From assembly GCF_003014535.1 (NCBI RefSeq), contig NZ_PYGD01000011.1, positions 124,001-188,000 of the forward strand: DNA of 64,000 nucleotides, given 5' to 3'. Numbering within the stretch: the stretch's first letter is position 1; each line of letters opens with the position of its first letter. Under the pieces are notes generated by a model. It had not been told where the DNA came from. It searched no databases and saw only the letters and a program-made list of their open reading frames with translations. Source of the DNA: Taibaiella chishuiensis. Its GTDB lineage: Bacteria > Bacteroidota > Bacteroidia > Chitinophagales > Chitinophagaceae. Positions 27,024 through 36,334 of this stretch are shown piece by piece. The position numbers and the translations under genes were made by a program.

Positions 27024-27374
27024 CTATACGGGCAGGTCATGTATTTTCAGGAAAGATAACTTGTCCCAATAGCCCCGCTGGAACTTTATCTTACCGGATA
27101 CCACATGAAAAAAACCGCAGCCCCGGAGACCGAGCGGATCTTTCCATTCCAGTATGGCCCAGTCGCCATCCTGGAAGATCTGTTCGGGAATACAAACCAT
27201 TTCTACTGTTGCAAATTCGCGAACAAACATGGCATGAATTGCCTCCCTGCCTGTAACCGGTTCATTAGCTACCTGGTGATTTACGGCATCATCGTGATAC
27301 AAAGCGCCCAGGGCATCGGCATCTCCTTTGTTGAAAGCGGCGATCCAGGCCTGCACTATAGTTTTAGGTTCCAT
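27024..27374 (-). CDS. SnoaL-like / NTF2-like protein
   Basis: 116 residues from the ATG at 27374 (MEPKTIVQAWIAAFNKGD); the upstream in-frame extension lacks family features. The pattern is that of the SnoaL-like polyketide-cyclase/NTF2 fold: an N-terminal helix, DADALGALYHDDAVNH, GREAIHAMF, and a beta-sheet end. Members are small ligand-binding pockets or hydrolase/isomerase-like enzymes. It lies 108 bp downstream of the PPTase region on the opposite side of the cluster start, same strand. Whether it belongs to the biosynthetic cluster cannot be told. Confidence 0.75.
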   Translation of the reverse strand: MEPKTIVQAWIAAFNKGDADALGALYHDDAVNHQVANEPVTGREAIHAMFVREFATVEMVCIPEQIFQDGDWAILEWKDPLGLRGCGFFHVVSGKIKFQRGYWDKLSFLKIHDLPV

Positions 27375-27509
27375 AAGATAGGCTTTAGGAGTTCGCGCCA
27401 AAGTTAATAAGATTTGCAGCAGCTGCAAACGCTTCCTCCATACAGTCCGGGCAGTATCCACTATAAAGAAGTATGTCGTTTGCCACAGACGCACTCCTGA
27501 AACATAAAA

Positions 27510-27527
27510 CCCCGGCGCTTGCCGGGG
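27510..27527 (-). terminator. Terminator of the two-component operon
   Basis: Stem CCCCGGC/GCCGGGG with a 4-nt loop, followed on the minus strand by TTTTATG. It lies 54 bp after the stop of the hybrid kinase gene and ends the 31221-27581 operon. Confidence 0.8.
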
Positions 27528-27580
27528 GCTTTATGGTATATCTTTCTTTTACCCTGCAGCGATGAGGTTCTACGGCATCA

Positions 27581-29050
27581 TCAAACCGAGGGCAATGCGA
27601 AGAAGAAGGTGGTGCCTTTGCCCAGGTCCGACTCGAGCCAAATACGGCCGTTATGCCGTTCGATAATCCGCTTAACGATTGTCAAACCCATGCCCACGCC
27701 TTCGTAACCACTTTTGTTGTCGTGCAGGCGGCCAAAGATCTCGAATATCTTTTTGTGATCGGCCGGCGCAATGCCGATACCGTTATCTTTTATGGCAAAT
27801 ACCTGCTCCTGGTCCTGTTCGAAGCTATACAGGCTGAGTTCGGGCGTTTTATCGCCCCGGTACTTAATCCCGTTACCCAACAGGTTCTGGAACAGCTGCA
27901 CCATTTGTACATAACTCGCATGGACCTGCGGCATAGGACCGATATGTACTATCGCACCACATTCCTTTACCTTGAGCTCCAGGTTCTGCAAAGCCTCTTC
28001 TGCGGCGTGTTTCATATCGACCCTTACAAAAGCGTCGGCGCCAGAATCCAGTACGGTATACTGGTATATGCCTTCGATCGTATTGGTGATATTATTGGAA
28101 ACCCGGGTAAGCATCGCCATGGTTTCCTGTATATCGGGCGCCAGGTCTGCGCCCTGCAATTGCAACAGGTCGATAAGCGTAAGACAGGAGGCAAAGGGCG
28201 AACGCAGATCGTGGGCAATGATCTGTGCAAAACGTTCCAGGTCCTGGTTCTTTAATTGCAACATATCCAGCAGGCCGTGGTTATATGTTTCCAGCTTTTT
28301 TAAATTGAGCACTGATTTTACGATGCTTGGTAATATCAGCATATGCTCGCCCATGTTTTTATCCTTGATCAGGTAATCGGCAGCGCCGAATTTCATTAAT
28401 TCGACGGCTGTTTTTTCCGAGCCCTGCGCCGTAACAATTACAATAGGGATATTGATCTCGTTTGCGATCGCAATGGAATCAAAGGCATTGCCATCCGGCA
28501 GGTTGAAGTCGGATACGACCAGGTCGTACTTTTGCAGGCGCACCTGTTCTTTCAAGGCCGCAATACTGGATACGATATCGCATTCATACCGGGGATTCAA
28601 TTTGATGAATTTCCTTTTAATGAACATGATATCGATCTCTTCATCCTCGACAAACAGGATGCGGCTTTGGCCGCTTATAGCCAATTGCTCGTCCGTTATT
28701 TGCAGGACAAGCTCCGGCAGCTTTTGCAGGCAGTTATTTGCCTCATCTTTGACCAGTGTCCTGAAAGCCGCGTTCCGGAAGGGCTTAGGGCTATCGTCAT
28801 GATCAGCCAGTATCAATAAAGGGATCCGGATTAAATCCAGGTAAGGCGCCAATTGGATATAGAAATTCCTGTTGACCAGGGCTTCCTGGACAATCAGCAA
28901 ATCATAATTGTGGAGCTTTACCGTCCGTTCAAAATCTTCCTGGCGCGCATAACAGGTAATCTGTGTCTGCTGTAATGCTGTGTCCAGTTCCTTACTCACC
29001 AGTAGTTGCACCTGCTGTTCCGCAAGCAGTGCAATTCTCAGATTATTCAT
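27581..29050 (-). CDS. Receiver-histidine kinase hybrid
   Basis: 489 residues. Residues 1-125 look like a degenerate receiver-like domain. A proper receiver domain follows at about 129-250, with acidic ILFVEDEE, phospho-acceptor Asp near 179 in VVSDFNLPDG, and the VTAQGS and YLIKDKN switch residues. Then come HisKA with the H-box AHDLRSP (His near 280) and HATPase with DNGIGI and GVGMGLTIV. No transmembrane segment is seen, so it is cytoplasmic. It is the last gene of a three-gene operon with a PAS-GAF kinase and a single-domain receiver and probably forms a phosphorelay with them. The input signal is unknown. Confidence 0.88.
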   Translation of the reverse strand: MNNLRIALLAEQQVQLLVSKELDTALQQTQITCYARQEDFERTVKLHNYDLLIVQEALVNRNFYIQLAPYLDLIRIPLLILADHDDSPKPFRNAAFRTLVKDEANNCLQKLPELVLQITDEQLAISGQSRILFVEDEEIDIMFIKRKFIKLNPRYECDIVSSIAALKEQVRLQKYDLVVSDFNLPDGNAFDSIAIANEINIPIVIVTAQGSEKTAVELMKFGAADYLIKDKNMGEHMLILPSIVKSVLNLKKLETYNHGLLDMLQLKNQDLERFAQIIAHDLRSPFASCLTLIDLLQLQGADLAPDIQETMAMLTRVSNNITNTIEGIYQYTVLDSGADAFVRVDMKHAAEEALQNLELKVKECGAIVHIGPMPQVHASYVQMVQLFQNLLGNGIKYRGDKTPELSLYSFEQDQEQVFAIKDNGIGIAPADHKKIFEIFGRLHDNKSGYEGVGMGLTIVKRIIERHNGRIWLESDLGKGTTFFFALPSV

Positions 29051-29080
29051 CGTATATCTGCTAATTAGGATATGGAAAAA

Positions 29081-29530
29081 CTATTCCTGCGTTGGCTTGG
29101 GTGGTTGGTTGAGCATGAGCCAATACATACCCAGTTGTTTCACGCAATCGGCGAAGCTCATAAAGTCGATCGGCTTTACGATATAACTGTTCACGCCCAG
29201 GCTATAAGCTTTCTGGATATCGACATCTTCTTTCGACGAAGTCATCATGATCACGGGTATCGAGCGCAGCACATCGGAGGCCTTAATCTGCTCCAATACC
29301 TCCAGACCATTTACCCGCGGCAGTTTCAGATCGAGCAGGATGAGTTTCGGAATAGCCTGCAACACTTTTTCCGGGCCGGTACCAAACAGGTAGTCCAGCG
29401 CTTGCTGCCCATCTTCCAGCCATTTAATTTCGTTGATCAGGTTGTATTTTTTCAGCGCCCTTATCGTGAGCGTTGCATCCTCTTCGCGGTCTTCGACCAA
29501 GAGTACTTCCGGGTATTCTTTAATCGTCAT
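29081..29530 (-). CDS. Single-domain response regulator (CheY/Rcp1-like)
   Basis: 149 residues, a receiver domain only: acidic pocket LLVEDREED, phospho-acceptor Asp near 67 in LILLDLKLPRVNG, Thr/Ser in MMTSSKE and Lys in YIVKPID. The long alpha-4 insertion and C-terminal tail are typical of Rcp1-type regulators that partner phytochrome-like or PAS-GAF kinases. There is no output domain. It sits between two kinase genes (44 and 30 bp gaps), so it likely shuttles phosphate between them. Confidence 0.9.
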   Translation of the reverse strand: MTIKEYPEVLLVEDREEDATLTIRALKKYNLINEIKWLEDGQQALDYLFGTGPEKVLQAIPKLILLDLKLPRVNGLEVLEQIKASDVLRSIPVIMMTSSKEDVDIQKAYSLGVNSYIVKPIDFMSFADCVKQLGMYWLMLNQPPKPTQE

Positions 29531-29574
29531 GATGGTAAAATTATATGTGGATTATCGGGAATAAACGTCCTGCA

Positions 29575-31221
29575 TTAAAGCAAAGGCAGGCTAAAACTGA
29601 AGGAGGCGCCCTGATCCGGCACGCCGGCAGCGTGAACGGTACCGCCATGCCGATCGATCACCTTTTTTACGATACTGAGGCCGATACCGGTTCCTTCGAA
29701 GTCGCGATCGAGGTGCAGGCGCGAGAATATTTTGAATAGTTTGTTCCGGTATTTTTCGTCAAAACCGGCGCCGTTGTCCTTTACGGTATAAACGATATCA
29801 TGGTCGTTTATCACAGAAGACACTTCGATCCGGGTTTCCGGTTTATTGCGGGAGTACTTTAAGGCATTCGTTATAAAGTTGGTGACCACCTGGGTAATCA
29901 TGGCCTGGTCACCCACCGCCGGCGCGAGTGGCCCCAGTTCGAAAACAATCTTACGTTCCGGGGATTCCTGTTTTACCAGCTCGTCGAATACGCTGCGGAA
30001 CATCTGTTTCATATCCAGCGGTGCATTGACCTTCTCCGCCCTGCTTAGCTTCGAGAACGACAGGATATCGTCGATCAGTGTGCCCATGCGGAGCGCATTG
30101 CTTACAATGACATTTAAAGTCTTCTGGCCTTCCGCATCCAGCTTATCGCCATAGTCCTCCAGCATAATATTGCTGAAACCGGCAATGGCACGCAAGGGCG
30201 CCCTTAAGTCATGGCTAACGGAATACGAGAAGGTTTCTAGTTCTTCGTTGGCATGGATCAGCGCCTGGGTGCGCTCTGCCACCAGTTGTTCCAGGTGATT
30301 TTTATGTTCCAGCAATTCGGCCCGGATGCGCCGGTTTTCTATGGCGAGGTTGGCAAACCGTGCGCCATAGGCGATCCTGTCCAGGTCTGCCTTTTGCGGC
30401 GTCCGGGGTTCGCGGTGATAAATAGCAAAGGTGCCCACCATGTCGCCCGTGCCCGACAGGATAGGTTGCGACCAGCAGGACTGTACACCGGCGCGGAACG
30501 CCAGCTCTTTAAACGCGGCCCAGTAAGGATGGGTACCGATATTATCAACGCATACCAGTTGCTTGGAGAATGCAGCACTGCCGCAGGACCCGATGCCCTC
30601 GCCCACCGATATACCGTCTATGGCTTCGTTGTAGAAATCCGGCATGCCCGGGGCTGCGCCTGTAGTCAGGGTATTCGTAGCTTTATCATGCAGCAATATG
30701 GTACAGATCGAGTTGATATCTTCTTCTTCGATCGAGCGCACAACAGAGCCCATAATCGTAAAGATATCGACATCGCCGGCCAGCTGCTCCAGTATCTGCG
30801 CCCGGTTGCGTTCCCGGATGCGCAACAGGTTGCGTTCGGTAACGTCCTTTATAATACATTCGTAAAAGGCAGCGCCGTCGCGGTCGAAGCTCCGGTAGTG
30901 TATTTCTACGGGGAAGGCCTTACCGTCCTTTTTCTGAAAGTCGCGTTGCAGGATCAGTGCGCTTTCTTTCAGCAAACCGGCCCATTCGTTTTGTGCAGCA
31001 ATGATGCCCAACCCCGTTTCGAGATCGGCAATATTCATCTGCAGTAATTCTTCCTTGGCATATCCCAAAACCCTGCAGGCTTCGACGTTTGCATCGGTTA
31101 AACGCCCGCTGTTATCATGCACCAGGATGCCATCGGCATTGCCATCGAAATAGGCCCGGTATTGCTGCTGTTGCTGCCGCTCCATAGCAGACAGGGTGGA
31201 TTGACTGTCGTTTATGTTCAT
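29575..31221 (-). CDS. PAS-GAF sensor histidine kinase
   Basis: 548 residues without membrane segments. A PAS domain (about 20-130: FDGNADGILVHDNSGRL to YECIIKDVTERN), a GAF domain (about 145-300, with GVGEGIGSCG and SCWSQPIL), a coiled coil, HisKA with VSHDLRAPLRAI (His near 337), and HATPase with NALKYS, DNGAGF and GTGIGLSIV. GAF lacks an obvious bilin-binding Cys motif, although SCGSA is present. First gene of the operon with the single-domain receiver and the hybrid kinase. Confidence 0.9.
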   Translation of the reverse strand: MNINDSQSTLSAMERQQQQQYRAYFDGNADGILVHDNSGRLTDANVEACRVLGYAKEELLQMNIADLETGLGIIAAQNEWAGLLKESALILQRDFQKKDGKAFPVEIHYRSFDRDGAAFYECIIKDVTERNLLRIRERNRAQILEQLAGDVDIFTIMGSVVRSIEEEDINSICTILLHDKATNTLTTGAAPGMPDFYNEAIDGISVGEGIGSCGSAAFSKQLVCVDNIGTHPYWAAFKELAFRAGVQSCWSQPILSGTGDMVGTFAIYHREPRTPQKADLDRIAYGARFANLAIENRRIRAELLEHKNHLEQLVAERTQALIHANEELETFSYSVSHDLRAPLRAIAGFSNIMLEDYGDKLDAEGQKTLNVIVSNALRMGTLIDDILSFSKLSRAEKVNAPLDMKQMFRSVFDELVKQESPERKIVFELGPLAPAVGDQAMITQVVTNFITNALKYSRNKPETRIEVSSVINDHDIVYTVKDNGAGFDEKYRNKLFKIFSRLHLDRDFEGTGIGLSIVKKVIDRHGGTVHAAGVPDQGASFSFSLPLL

Positions 31222-31452
31222 AGAGAAACCTTAAAGCGACGAAAATAATTCATTTTGTTTTTCCTTCGAAAAACGCTTTCATCTCTTAAACATCTATTAA
31301 CAGGAGCTGCACATCACAACCCTTTTTTCATGCCGGCCTTCACTTTATCCAGGCCGCAAGCAATGACACCGTTTATGATTAAAGGACATTAAAACCCGGG
31401 AACAAATTTTGTGGCATGGCTGTATACAACAGGGAGTCACCTGAGCCGGCGC

Positions 31453-32232
31453 CTATAAATTACGGGCCGGTACACCGAACTCTTTTTTGAAAGCAAAAGA
31501 AAAATGGGAGAGATCTTCAAAACCCAGGTCCAGGTAGATATCCGTGGGTCTTTGCCGTTTTTCTTCGATCAGGAAACGGGCCTCCTGCAAGCGTCTTTTG
31601 ATGAGCCAGCGATTAGGCGTTTCGTTAAAGATCTTTTTAAAATCCCGTTTAAATGCAGATAGGCTGCGTCCGGTAAGAAAGGCAAACCGTTCCATGCTAA
31701 CATGAAACTTATAATTCTTTTGCATAAAGGCCTCGAGGTCCAGTCGTCCGGGTATACCAAAATCGAACAGGATGCCCGATAAAGAGGGATCCGACTGGAG
31801 CAGGATCAGTAACAATTCTTCTCTTTTTACATCGGCGAATACCGGGTTGATACTGCCCGAACCTGTGTAATAAGGTTCCAGCGACAGCAGGAACGCAGGG
31901 ATGAGTGTATCTTTCTTCAACCGGATAAAGGCGTCTTTCGGCGTATGTGCAGATAAGGGCGGGTTATACTTACGGAAAAATTCCCGCAGGAATGCCTCGT
32001 CAAAAAGCAGGACCACCTTTTCAAATTCCCCGTTGTCCCTTACTTTATTATACCGCGCCAGCCTGTTTTTACACACCAGGCAGCTTTCGCCCGCCTTAAG
32101 CGTATAATGCCTGTTGCCGTCATAACCGTTCATGTTTCCTTTTGCCAGGAATAAAAAGAAATGCTCGGCGATAAACTGCTCCGGCGAAATGGCGGGTCCC
32201 ACGAAACAGGATTTGATCTCGGTAATTTTCAT
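31453..32232 (-). CDS. AraC family transcriptional regulator
   Basis: 259 residues from the ATG at 32232 (MKITEIKSC); a GTG 36 bp upstream would add 12 residues. The N-terminus is a cupin-like sensing domain of the ExsA/AraC_N type. The C-terminal two helix-turn-helices are clear: MERFAFLTGRSLSAFKRDFKKIF and PTDIYLDLGFEDLSHFSFAFKKEFG. It lies 64 bp before (on the minus strand, downstream of) the NAD(P)H-binding protein gene, which it may control. Confidence 0.88.
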   Translation of the reverse strand: MKITEIKSCFVGPAISPEQFIAEHFFLFLAKGNMNGYDGNRHYTLKAGESCLVCKNRLARYNKVRDNGEFEKVVLLFDEAFLREFFRKYNPPLSAHTPKDAFIRLKKDTLIPAFLLSLEPYYTGSGSINPVFADVKREELLLILLQSDPSLSGILFDFGIPGRLDLEAFMQKNYKFHVSMERFAFLTGRSLSAFKRDFKKIFNETPNRWLIKRRLQEARFLIEEKRQRPTDIYLDLGFEDLSHFSFAFKKEFGVPARNL

Positions 32233-32296
32233 AGTATACAGATTGGGGCGCTGCAAACGCTTATACACCGGCCCGGGACAAGACGGGCCGTTCCAT

Positions 32297-32950
32297 TTAT
32301 TTGGCCTGCAATTTTATATCCTTCACTTCCAATACCGGCCGGCTGTAGCCACGGGTTACGCAATGGATCATGGCAAGCCCCACCTCGCGCATGGTACAGA
32401 TCCAACCGGGAAACAACAGGTACCATACCGGCGCCAAAGCATTGAACACGCGATAGATGGTTTTTACATTTTTTTGCCCTTTTACGGGTTGCATAAACCC
32501 GGGACGGAAATTATACACTGCTTTAAAAGGCAGGCGGAGCAAGGCATTTTCGGTACGGCCTTTTACCCTGGCCCACATAACCTTACCCTGTTCGGTACTG
32601 TCGGTTCGGGTTCCGGATACATAGATAAACGTCATCGCCGCATTGATGCTGCACAAAGTAGTGGCAAAGGGTACCACGAAGTCAAAGGTCTTACGGGTAA
32701 ACGAGGCTTCATCTTCACCGATGGAGCTAACACCGGCACAAAAGAAGCAGGCGTCATAACCCCTTAGTGCGGTCGCCTGAGCGGGCAGTTCCGAAAAATC
32801 TGCCACAACCAGTTGCCGTAGCCTGGGATGCTGCAGGGGCAGGGATTTACGGCCGATAACCAGCACCTCTGTAATCGCAGGCTGCTCCAGGCAAAGCAGC
32901 ATAACGCCTTCGCCTACCATACCTGTGGCCCCGGTAATGATTATTTTCAT
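32297..32950 (-). CDS. NAD(P)H-binding epimerase-like protein
   Basis: 217 residues, a short Rossmann-fold protein with GATGMVGEG at the N-terminus and an atypical SDR core (YVSGTRTDS in place of the usual YxxxK region). It resembles the NmrA/HTATIP2-like group of NAD(P)-binding proteins that act as reductases or redox sensors. It lies between the AraC regulator and the second dehydratase/reductase gene, all on the minus strand. The substrate is unknown. Confidence 0.78.
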   Translation of the reverse strand: MKIIITGATGMVGEGVMLLCLEQPAITEVLVIGRKSLPLQHPRLRQLVVADFSELPAQATALRGYDACFFCAGVSSIGEDEASFTRKTFDFVVPFATTLCSINAAMTFIYVSGTRTDSTEQGKVMWARVKGRTENALLRLPFKAVYNFRPGFMQPVKGQKNVKTIYRVFNALAPVWYLLFPGWICTMREVGLAMIHCVTRGYSRPVLEVKDIKLQAK

Positions 32951-33026
32951 GTGTCTGTTTTTGTTTGTAAGGAAGAAACAAGCTTGTTTTTAAACCATCG
33001 TTACAAGCGGCTTTTACCGTCGCGTA

Positions 33027-34052
33027 TTATACAATACCAAATTTAATCAAACTATCGGCAGTAGCCGTAATAGATTCGGCAGTACTGCGTGGCTGCCAGC
33101 CCAGCAAACTAATGGCTTTCTGGCTGCTGGCACGCTTTACCATGCCCAGGTAGGGCGCTACCGCCCTGAGTTTGGGATTGAATACCGCCATTAGTCTGAT
33201 GAGCCAGTTCGGTAATTCGCGGGTAGGCACTGTACTTGCCTTTGCGCCCAGGTGTTTGTGTAGTACCCGGGCAATATCCACCAGCGAAAGCCCTTCGCCC
33301 GAAGCCGCAATAAAACGTTGCCCGGCAGCCTGGGGCAGGGTCATCGCCTTAACATGCAGGTCGGCAACATCGCGCACATCCACATAGGCCGAGATGATCT
33401 TGGGACAGGCTTTCATGCTCCCGTTCAGCATTTGTTTTATATTTTGAATAGAATGCGAAAAGTCACCGGATAAAACAGGACCCAATACACCGGTAGGGTT
33501 TACAACGGCCAGCTCCATTCCCTGCCCTTCCTTTTTCATAAAGTCCCAGGCTGCCCGCTCCGAAATGGTTTTCGACTTTTGGTAAGGAAATACGGTATCG
33601 TTCAACACGGTCCAGTCCTCCTCGGTATAGGGGCTTGTTTTTACAGTGCCAAAACCCACGGCGCCAAAGGCCGAGGTGAGCACCACGCGCTTTACCCCGG
33701 CCTTCTTTGCCGCTCTTAATACGAAAAGCACACCGTTCCGCGCAGGAATCACGAAGTCGTCTTCGGACCTAGCCTCGGTATGCGGCGTTGGCGATGCCAC
33801 ATGGATCGCATACCGGCAACCGGCCAGGGCCTGCTCCCAGCCTGCCTCCTGCTGCAGGTCGGCGATCACGAAGGAGAGGCCTTCCAGATCCCGGAGCCCA
33901 CCCTCATGCAGCATTTGTTTTACCAATTCTGCTTTTTGAAGCGTACGCAAGGTAGCCTTTACGTTATACCCCTTGCGGAGCAGGGTGAGGATACAATAAG
34001 ATGCGATAAAACCGGAACCGCCGGTTACCAGCACAGTCTCTTTATGTTCCAT
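33027..34052 (-). CDS. NAD-dependent epimerase/dihydroflavonol-4-reductase-like aldehyde reductase
   Basis: 341 residues of the extended SDR family. Visible are VTGGSGFIASYC at the N-terminus, VIADL, VIHVASPT-like IHVASPT, the catalytic Tyr-Lys in FPYQKSKTISE, and NPTGVLGPV. This matches the DFR-like/aldehyde reductase subgroup that reduces ketones or aldehydes with NADPH. It shares strand and orientation with the NAD(P)H-binding gene downstream (76 bp), so the two may be co-transcribed. Confidence 0.82.
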   Translation of the reverse strand: MEHKETVLVTGGSGFIASYCILTLLRKGYNVKATLRTLQKAELVKQMLHEGGLRDLEGLSFVIADLQQEAGWEQALAGCRYAIHVASPTPHTEARSEDDFVIPARNGVLFVLRAAKKAGVKRVVLTSAFGAVGFGTVKTSPYTEEDWTVLNDTVFPYQKSKTISERAAWDFMKKEGQGMELAVVNPTGVLGPVLSGDFSHSIQNIKQMLNGSMKACPKIISAYVDVRDVADLHVKAMTLPQAAGQRFIAASGEGLSLVDIARVLHKHLGAKASTVPTRELPNWLIRLMAVFNPKLRAVAPYLGMVKRASSQKAISLLGWQPRSTAESITATADSLIKFGIV

Positions 34053-34202
34053 TGTTTTCTTTTTTTAATAAGGCAAAGGTCCATCCTAAAACAAAAAAAC
34101 GGTTTGTTCTAAAGTCCAATTTTGTTTGTTGACAGGTCCAATAACCTGGCCCGGATAACAGGTACTTTTATTACAAAACAAAGCAGTCCGGGCATCGCCC
34201 AA

Positions 34203-34240
34203 ATACAACAGGCTCCGCCCTGGGGCGGAGCCTGTTGTAT
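34203..34240 (-). terminator. Long perfect hairpin after the esterase gene
   Basis: An 18-bp perfect inverted repeat (34203-34220 with 34223-34240) with a 2-nt centre, GC-rich core GGCTCCGCC. It lies 24 bp after the stop of the secreted esterase. The T-tract is weak, but the very stable stem makes a terminator or mRNA 3'-end stabiliser likely. Confidence 0.7.
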
Positions 34241-34264
34241 TCCTGTTATCATAACACCTTATTC

Positions 34265-35725
34265 CTATTCCACCACCAGTTTCAAATTGGTGGTTACCGC
34301 CCGGCTTTGTCCGGTAACCTTCAGCAGGTATATGCCCTGCCGGATACCGGACAGCGAAAGGCCTTCGCCGGTGGTTACCTTGTTATAACGACGAACCAGG
34401 CGTCCCGACATATCGTACAAGGCCGCATCATAAGTTTCCGTATGACCGGGATACAATAACCGGAAACTACCGGTAGCAGGATTAGGGTACACGGCAGGTC
34501 CGCCGCTTATGCCATTGACCAAAGCCGCGCCCGAACGGTAATCCTGCGCAACACTGCCTGCCGAGCAATGTGCCAGCTCGGGGCCACCGGGCAGGTCGTA
34601 GTCGGTAACATGAATTTTAGGAACCAGTTTGGCATAGGGTGCATCGGGGTTACAGGTACCGCACATCAGCTGTTTAAAGAAACAGGCCGCCCTGCCTATG
34701 CGGAACTGCAGGCCGTCCGGGTACAGGATTTCGTCATTCCACACGCCATGACCGGCGCCGGCCAGTACCGTTATATCCGCACAGATACGGTGTGCTACCA
34801 GGGAGTCGTATAATCCCACCGTACCCATAATGGAATCGTTCATGCCGCAGTCGGGCACCTTGTTGTTGTACTTCTTATCGACCTCAGGGGGCACCACTTT
34901 ATCGCTGGCCCCATGAAAACCTACCATAGGCACGGCTTCCCCAATATCGAAATAGTCGAGGTTGATACCGCCCCAATTGTTGAAGATACCTTTGATCTTA
35001 TAGTTATTGCCAGCGCCCCGCAAGGGTCCGAGCTGCACCTGGATATTGGGCGACAAAGGGATCAGGCTGTTGGCTTCCGATTGCTCCACATACACCATAC
35101 CATTGCAGATACCGGCGCCGGCACTGTAACCACCGGCAAACAGCCATGCAGTGTCGATTTTATAATCGGCAGCATGGGCTACGATATAACGCATAGCGGC
35201 ATCGCCATCCTGTATGGCGCGGTATTGCGCCTTCTCTTCCGAATAAGGATCGGGAGCCAGGGTCAGCGGATTTTCGCAGGGCTTAAGCGTATCCTTACCC
35301 AGTCGATAGTCGATCGTTGCCGTCACAAAACCGCGTTTGGTAAATTCATAACAATAGTTGGCCATCATGGTACGGTTGCCATCTACAAAACCACCGCCGA
35401 AAATAAGCAGGATAAAAGGCCTTTTGCGCAAGGGATCCAGGGTAGTGTCGGGATAGTACACATCCATATAAAGCGACTGCAAGGCAGTACTGTTCCAGGG
35501 TTGCGCCTGCCGGTAAAGCAGGTTATAAGCCACCCTGATTGAATCGGGATCCGTATCGCTGATAACAGGCGTTTCGGTAAAGCGCTTAAAGCCGGGACCG
35601 GGGTTACAATAGTAAGCCAGCTTTTGCGGACCGGGCTGGGCCCTCAGTATCGGTGCTCCCGGGAAGCCGGCCAGCAGGAGCAGCAGGGCCAGCGGGCATA
35701 ACATGCGGAGTAATTTCTTTTTCAT
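34265..35725 (-). CDS. Secreted esterase-like alpha/beta hydrolase with T9SS sorting domain
   Basis: 486 residues. Signal peptide 1-30 (MKKKLLRMLCPLALLLLLAG). A carboxylesterase-type fold follows: the oxyanion IFGGGFVDGN, nucleophile elbow GGYSAGAG, Asp in the GFHGASDKVV segment and His in GAGHGVW. The last ~75 residues are a type A T9SS C-terminal domain (YPNPATGSFRLLYPG..., GIYLLKVTG). The enzyme is thus exported by T9SS and attached to or released from the surface. The substrate is unknown. A Cys-rich stretch MCGTCNPDAPYAK links the two parts. Confidence 0.85.
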   Translation of the reverse strand: MKKKLLRMLCPLALLLLLAGFPGAPILRAQPGPQKLAYYCNPGPGFKRFTETPVISDTDPDSIRVAYNLLYRQAQPWNSTALQSLYMDVYYPDTTLDPLRKRPFILLIFGGGFVDGNRTMMANYCYEFTKRGFVTATIDYRLGKDTLKPCENPLTLAPDPYSEEKAQYRAIQDGDAAMRYIVAHAADYKIDTAWLFAGGYSAGAGICNGMVYVEQSEANSLIPLSPNIQVQLGPLRGAGNNYKIKGIFNNWGGINLDYFDIGEAVPMVGFHGASDKVVPPEVDKKYNNKVPDCGMNDSIMGTVGLYDSLVAHRICADITVLAGAGHGVWNDEILYPDGLQFRIGRAACFFKQLMCGTCNPDAPYAKLVPKIHVTDYDLPGGPELAHCSAGSVAQDYRSGAALVNGISGGPAVYPNPATGSFRLLYPGHTETYDAALYDMSGRLVRRYNKVTTGEGLSLSGIRQGIYLLKVTGQSRAVTTNLKLVVE

Positions 35726-36334
35726 AAGAGGTTTGTGGTTTGGGGTAAAAAATTATCTATTAAAAATAATCACAAACTGACATTGACCGTATGTTAAATT
35801 ATCGCCCAAAAAAATCAGGCAATCCGAAATCCAGGCCCGGCTGCCATCTTACAGTAGCCGAGCCTCATAAACAATGTAAACACGTAACTATCCCTTAAAC
35901 CGCCTCTTTCCCTGCCTATACCAATGCCCGGACAATACAAACAAAGCCCGGGTTGCCCGCTTTGAACAGAATGCGTCCTGCCCATGCAACTGCCTGCAGG
36001 CGCATAAGCACAAACACCGGGCATCGCAAGAACACGAAGGAATAACATGACCCATGTAGTCTTCCGGCAAATATTGAATCCTGTATAGCCGCCAACTGTT
36101 CTGTAGCGGAGCTATAGCGTACGTAGCTCCAGAGGGATACTTAGTGGGCCTACCTTAAAAAGACCGGTACGCATGGGGAAAAAACTCAAAATCAAGCGCT
36201 TAACAGGTAAAAAACTGCATAAATCAGGTATAATTACCTATGGCCCTACAAGAAAAAATCAGCAATTTTGGCTTCGCAAATATTCTGACAGGTACAAGCA
36301 GCTTGTCCGGAAGTTTTATCTATATACCTAAACT
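35726..36334. other. Divergent intergenic region
   Basis: 609 bp between two divergent T9SS cargo genes. I find no convincing gene: short minus-strand frames at 35815-36070 have low-complexity Cys-rich translations and no start context. A 7-bp hairpin GGAGCTA/TAGCTCC lies at 36108-36130. Both promoters must lie here, but no strict TAnnTTTG box is visible on either strand. Confidence 0.55.

Noticed and set aside
35815-36070. Overlapping minus-strand frames of 60-77 codons
   Set aside because: Cys/Gly-rich translations without start context or family pattern, in a promoter region.
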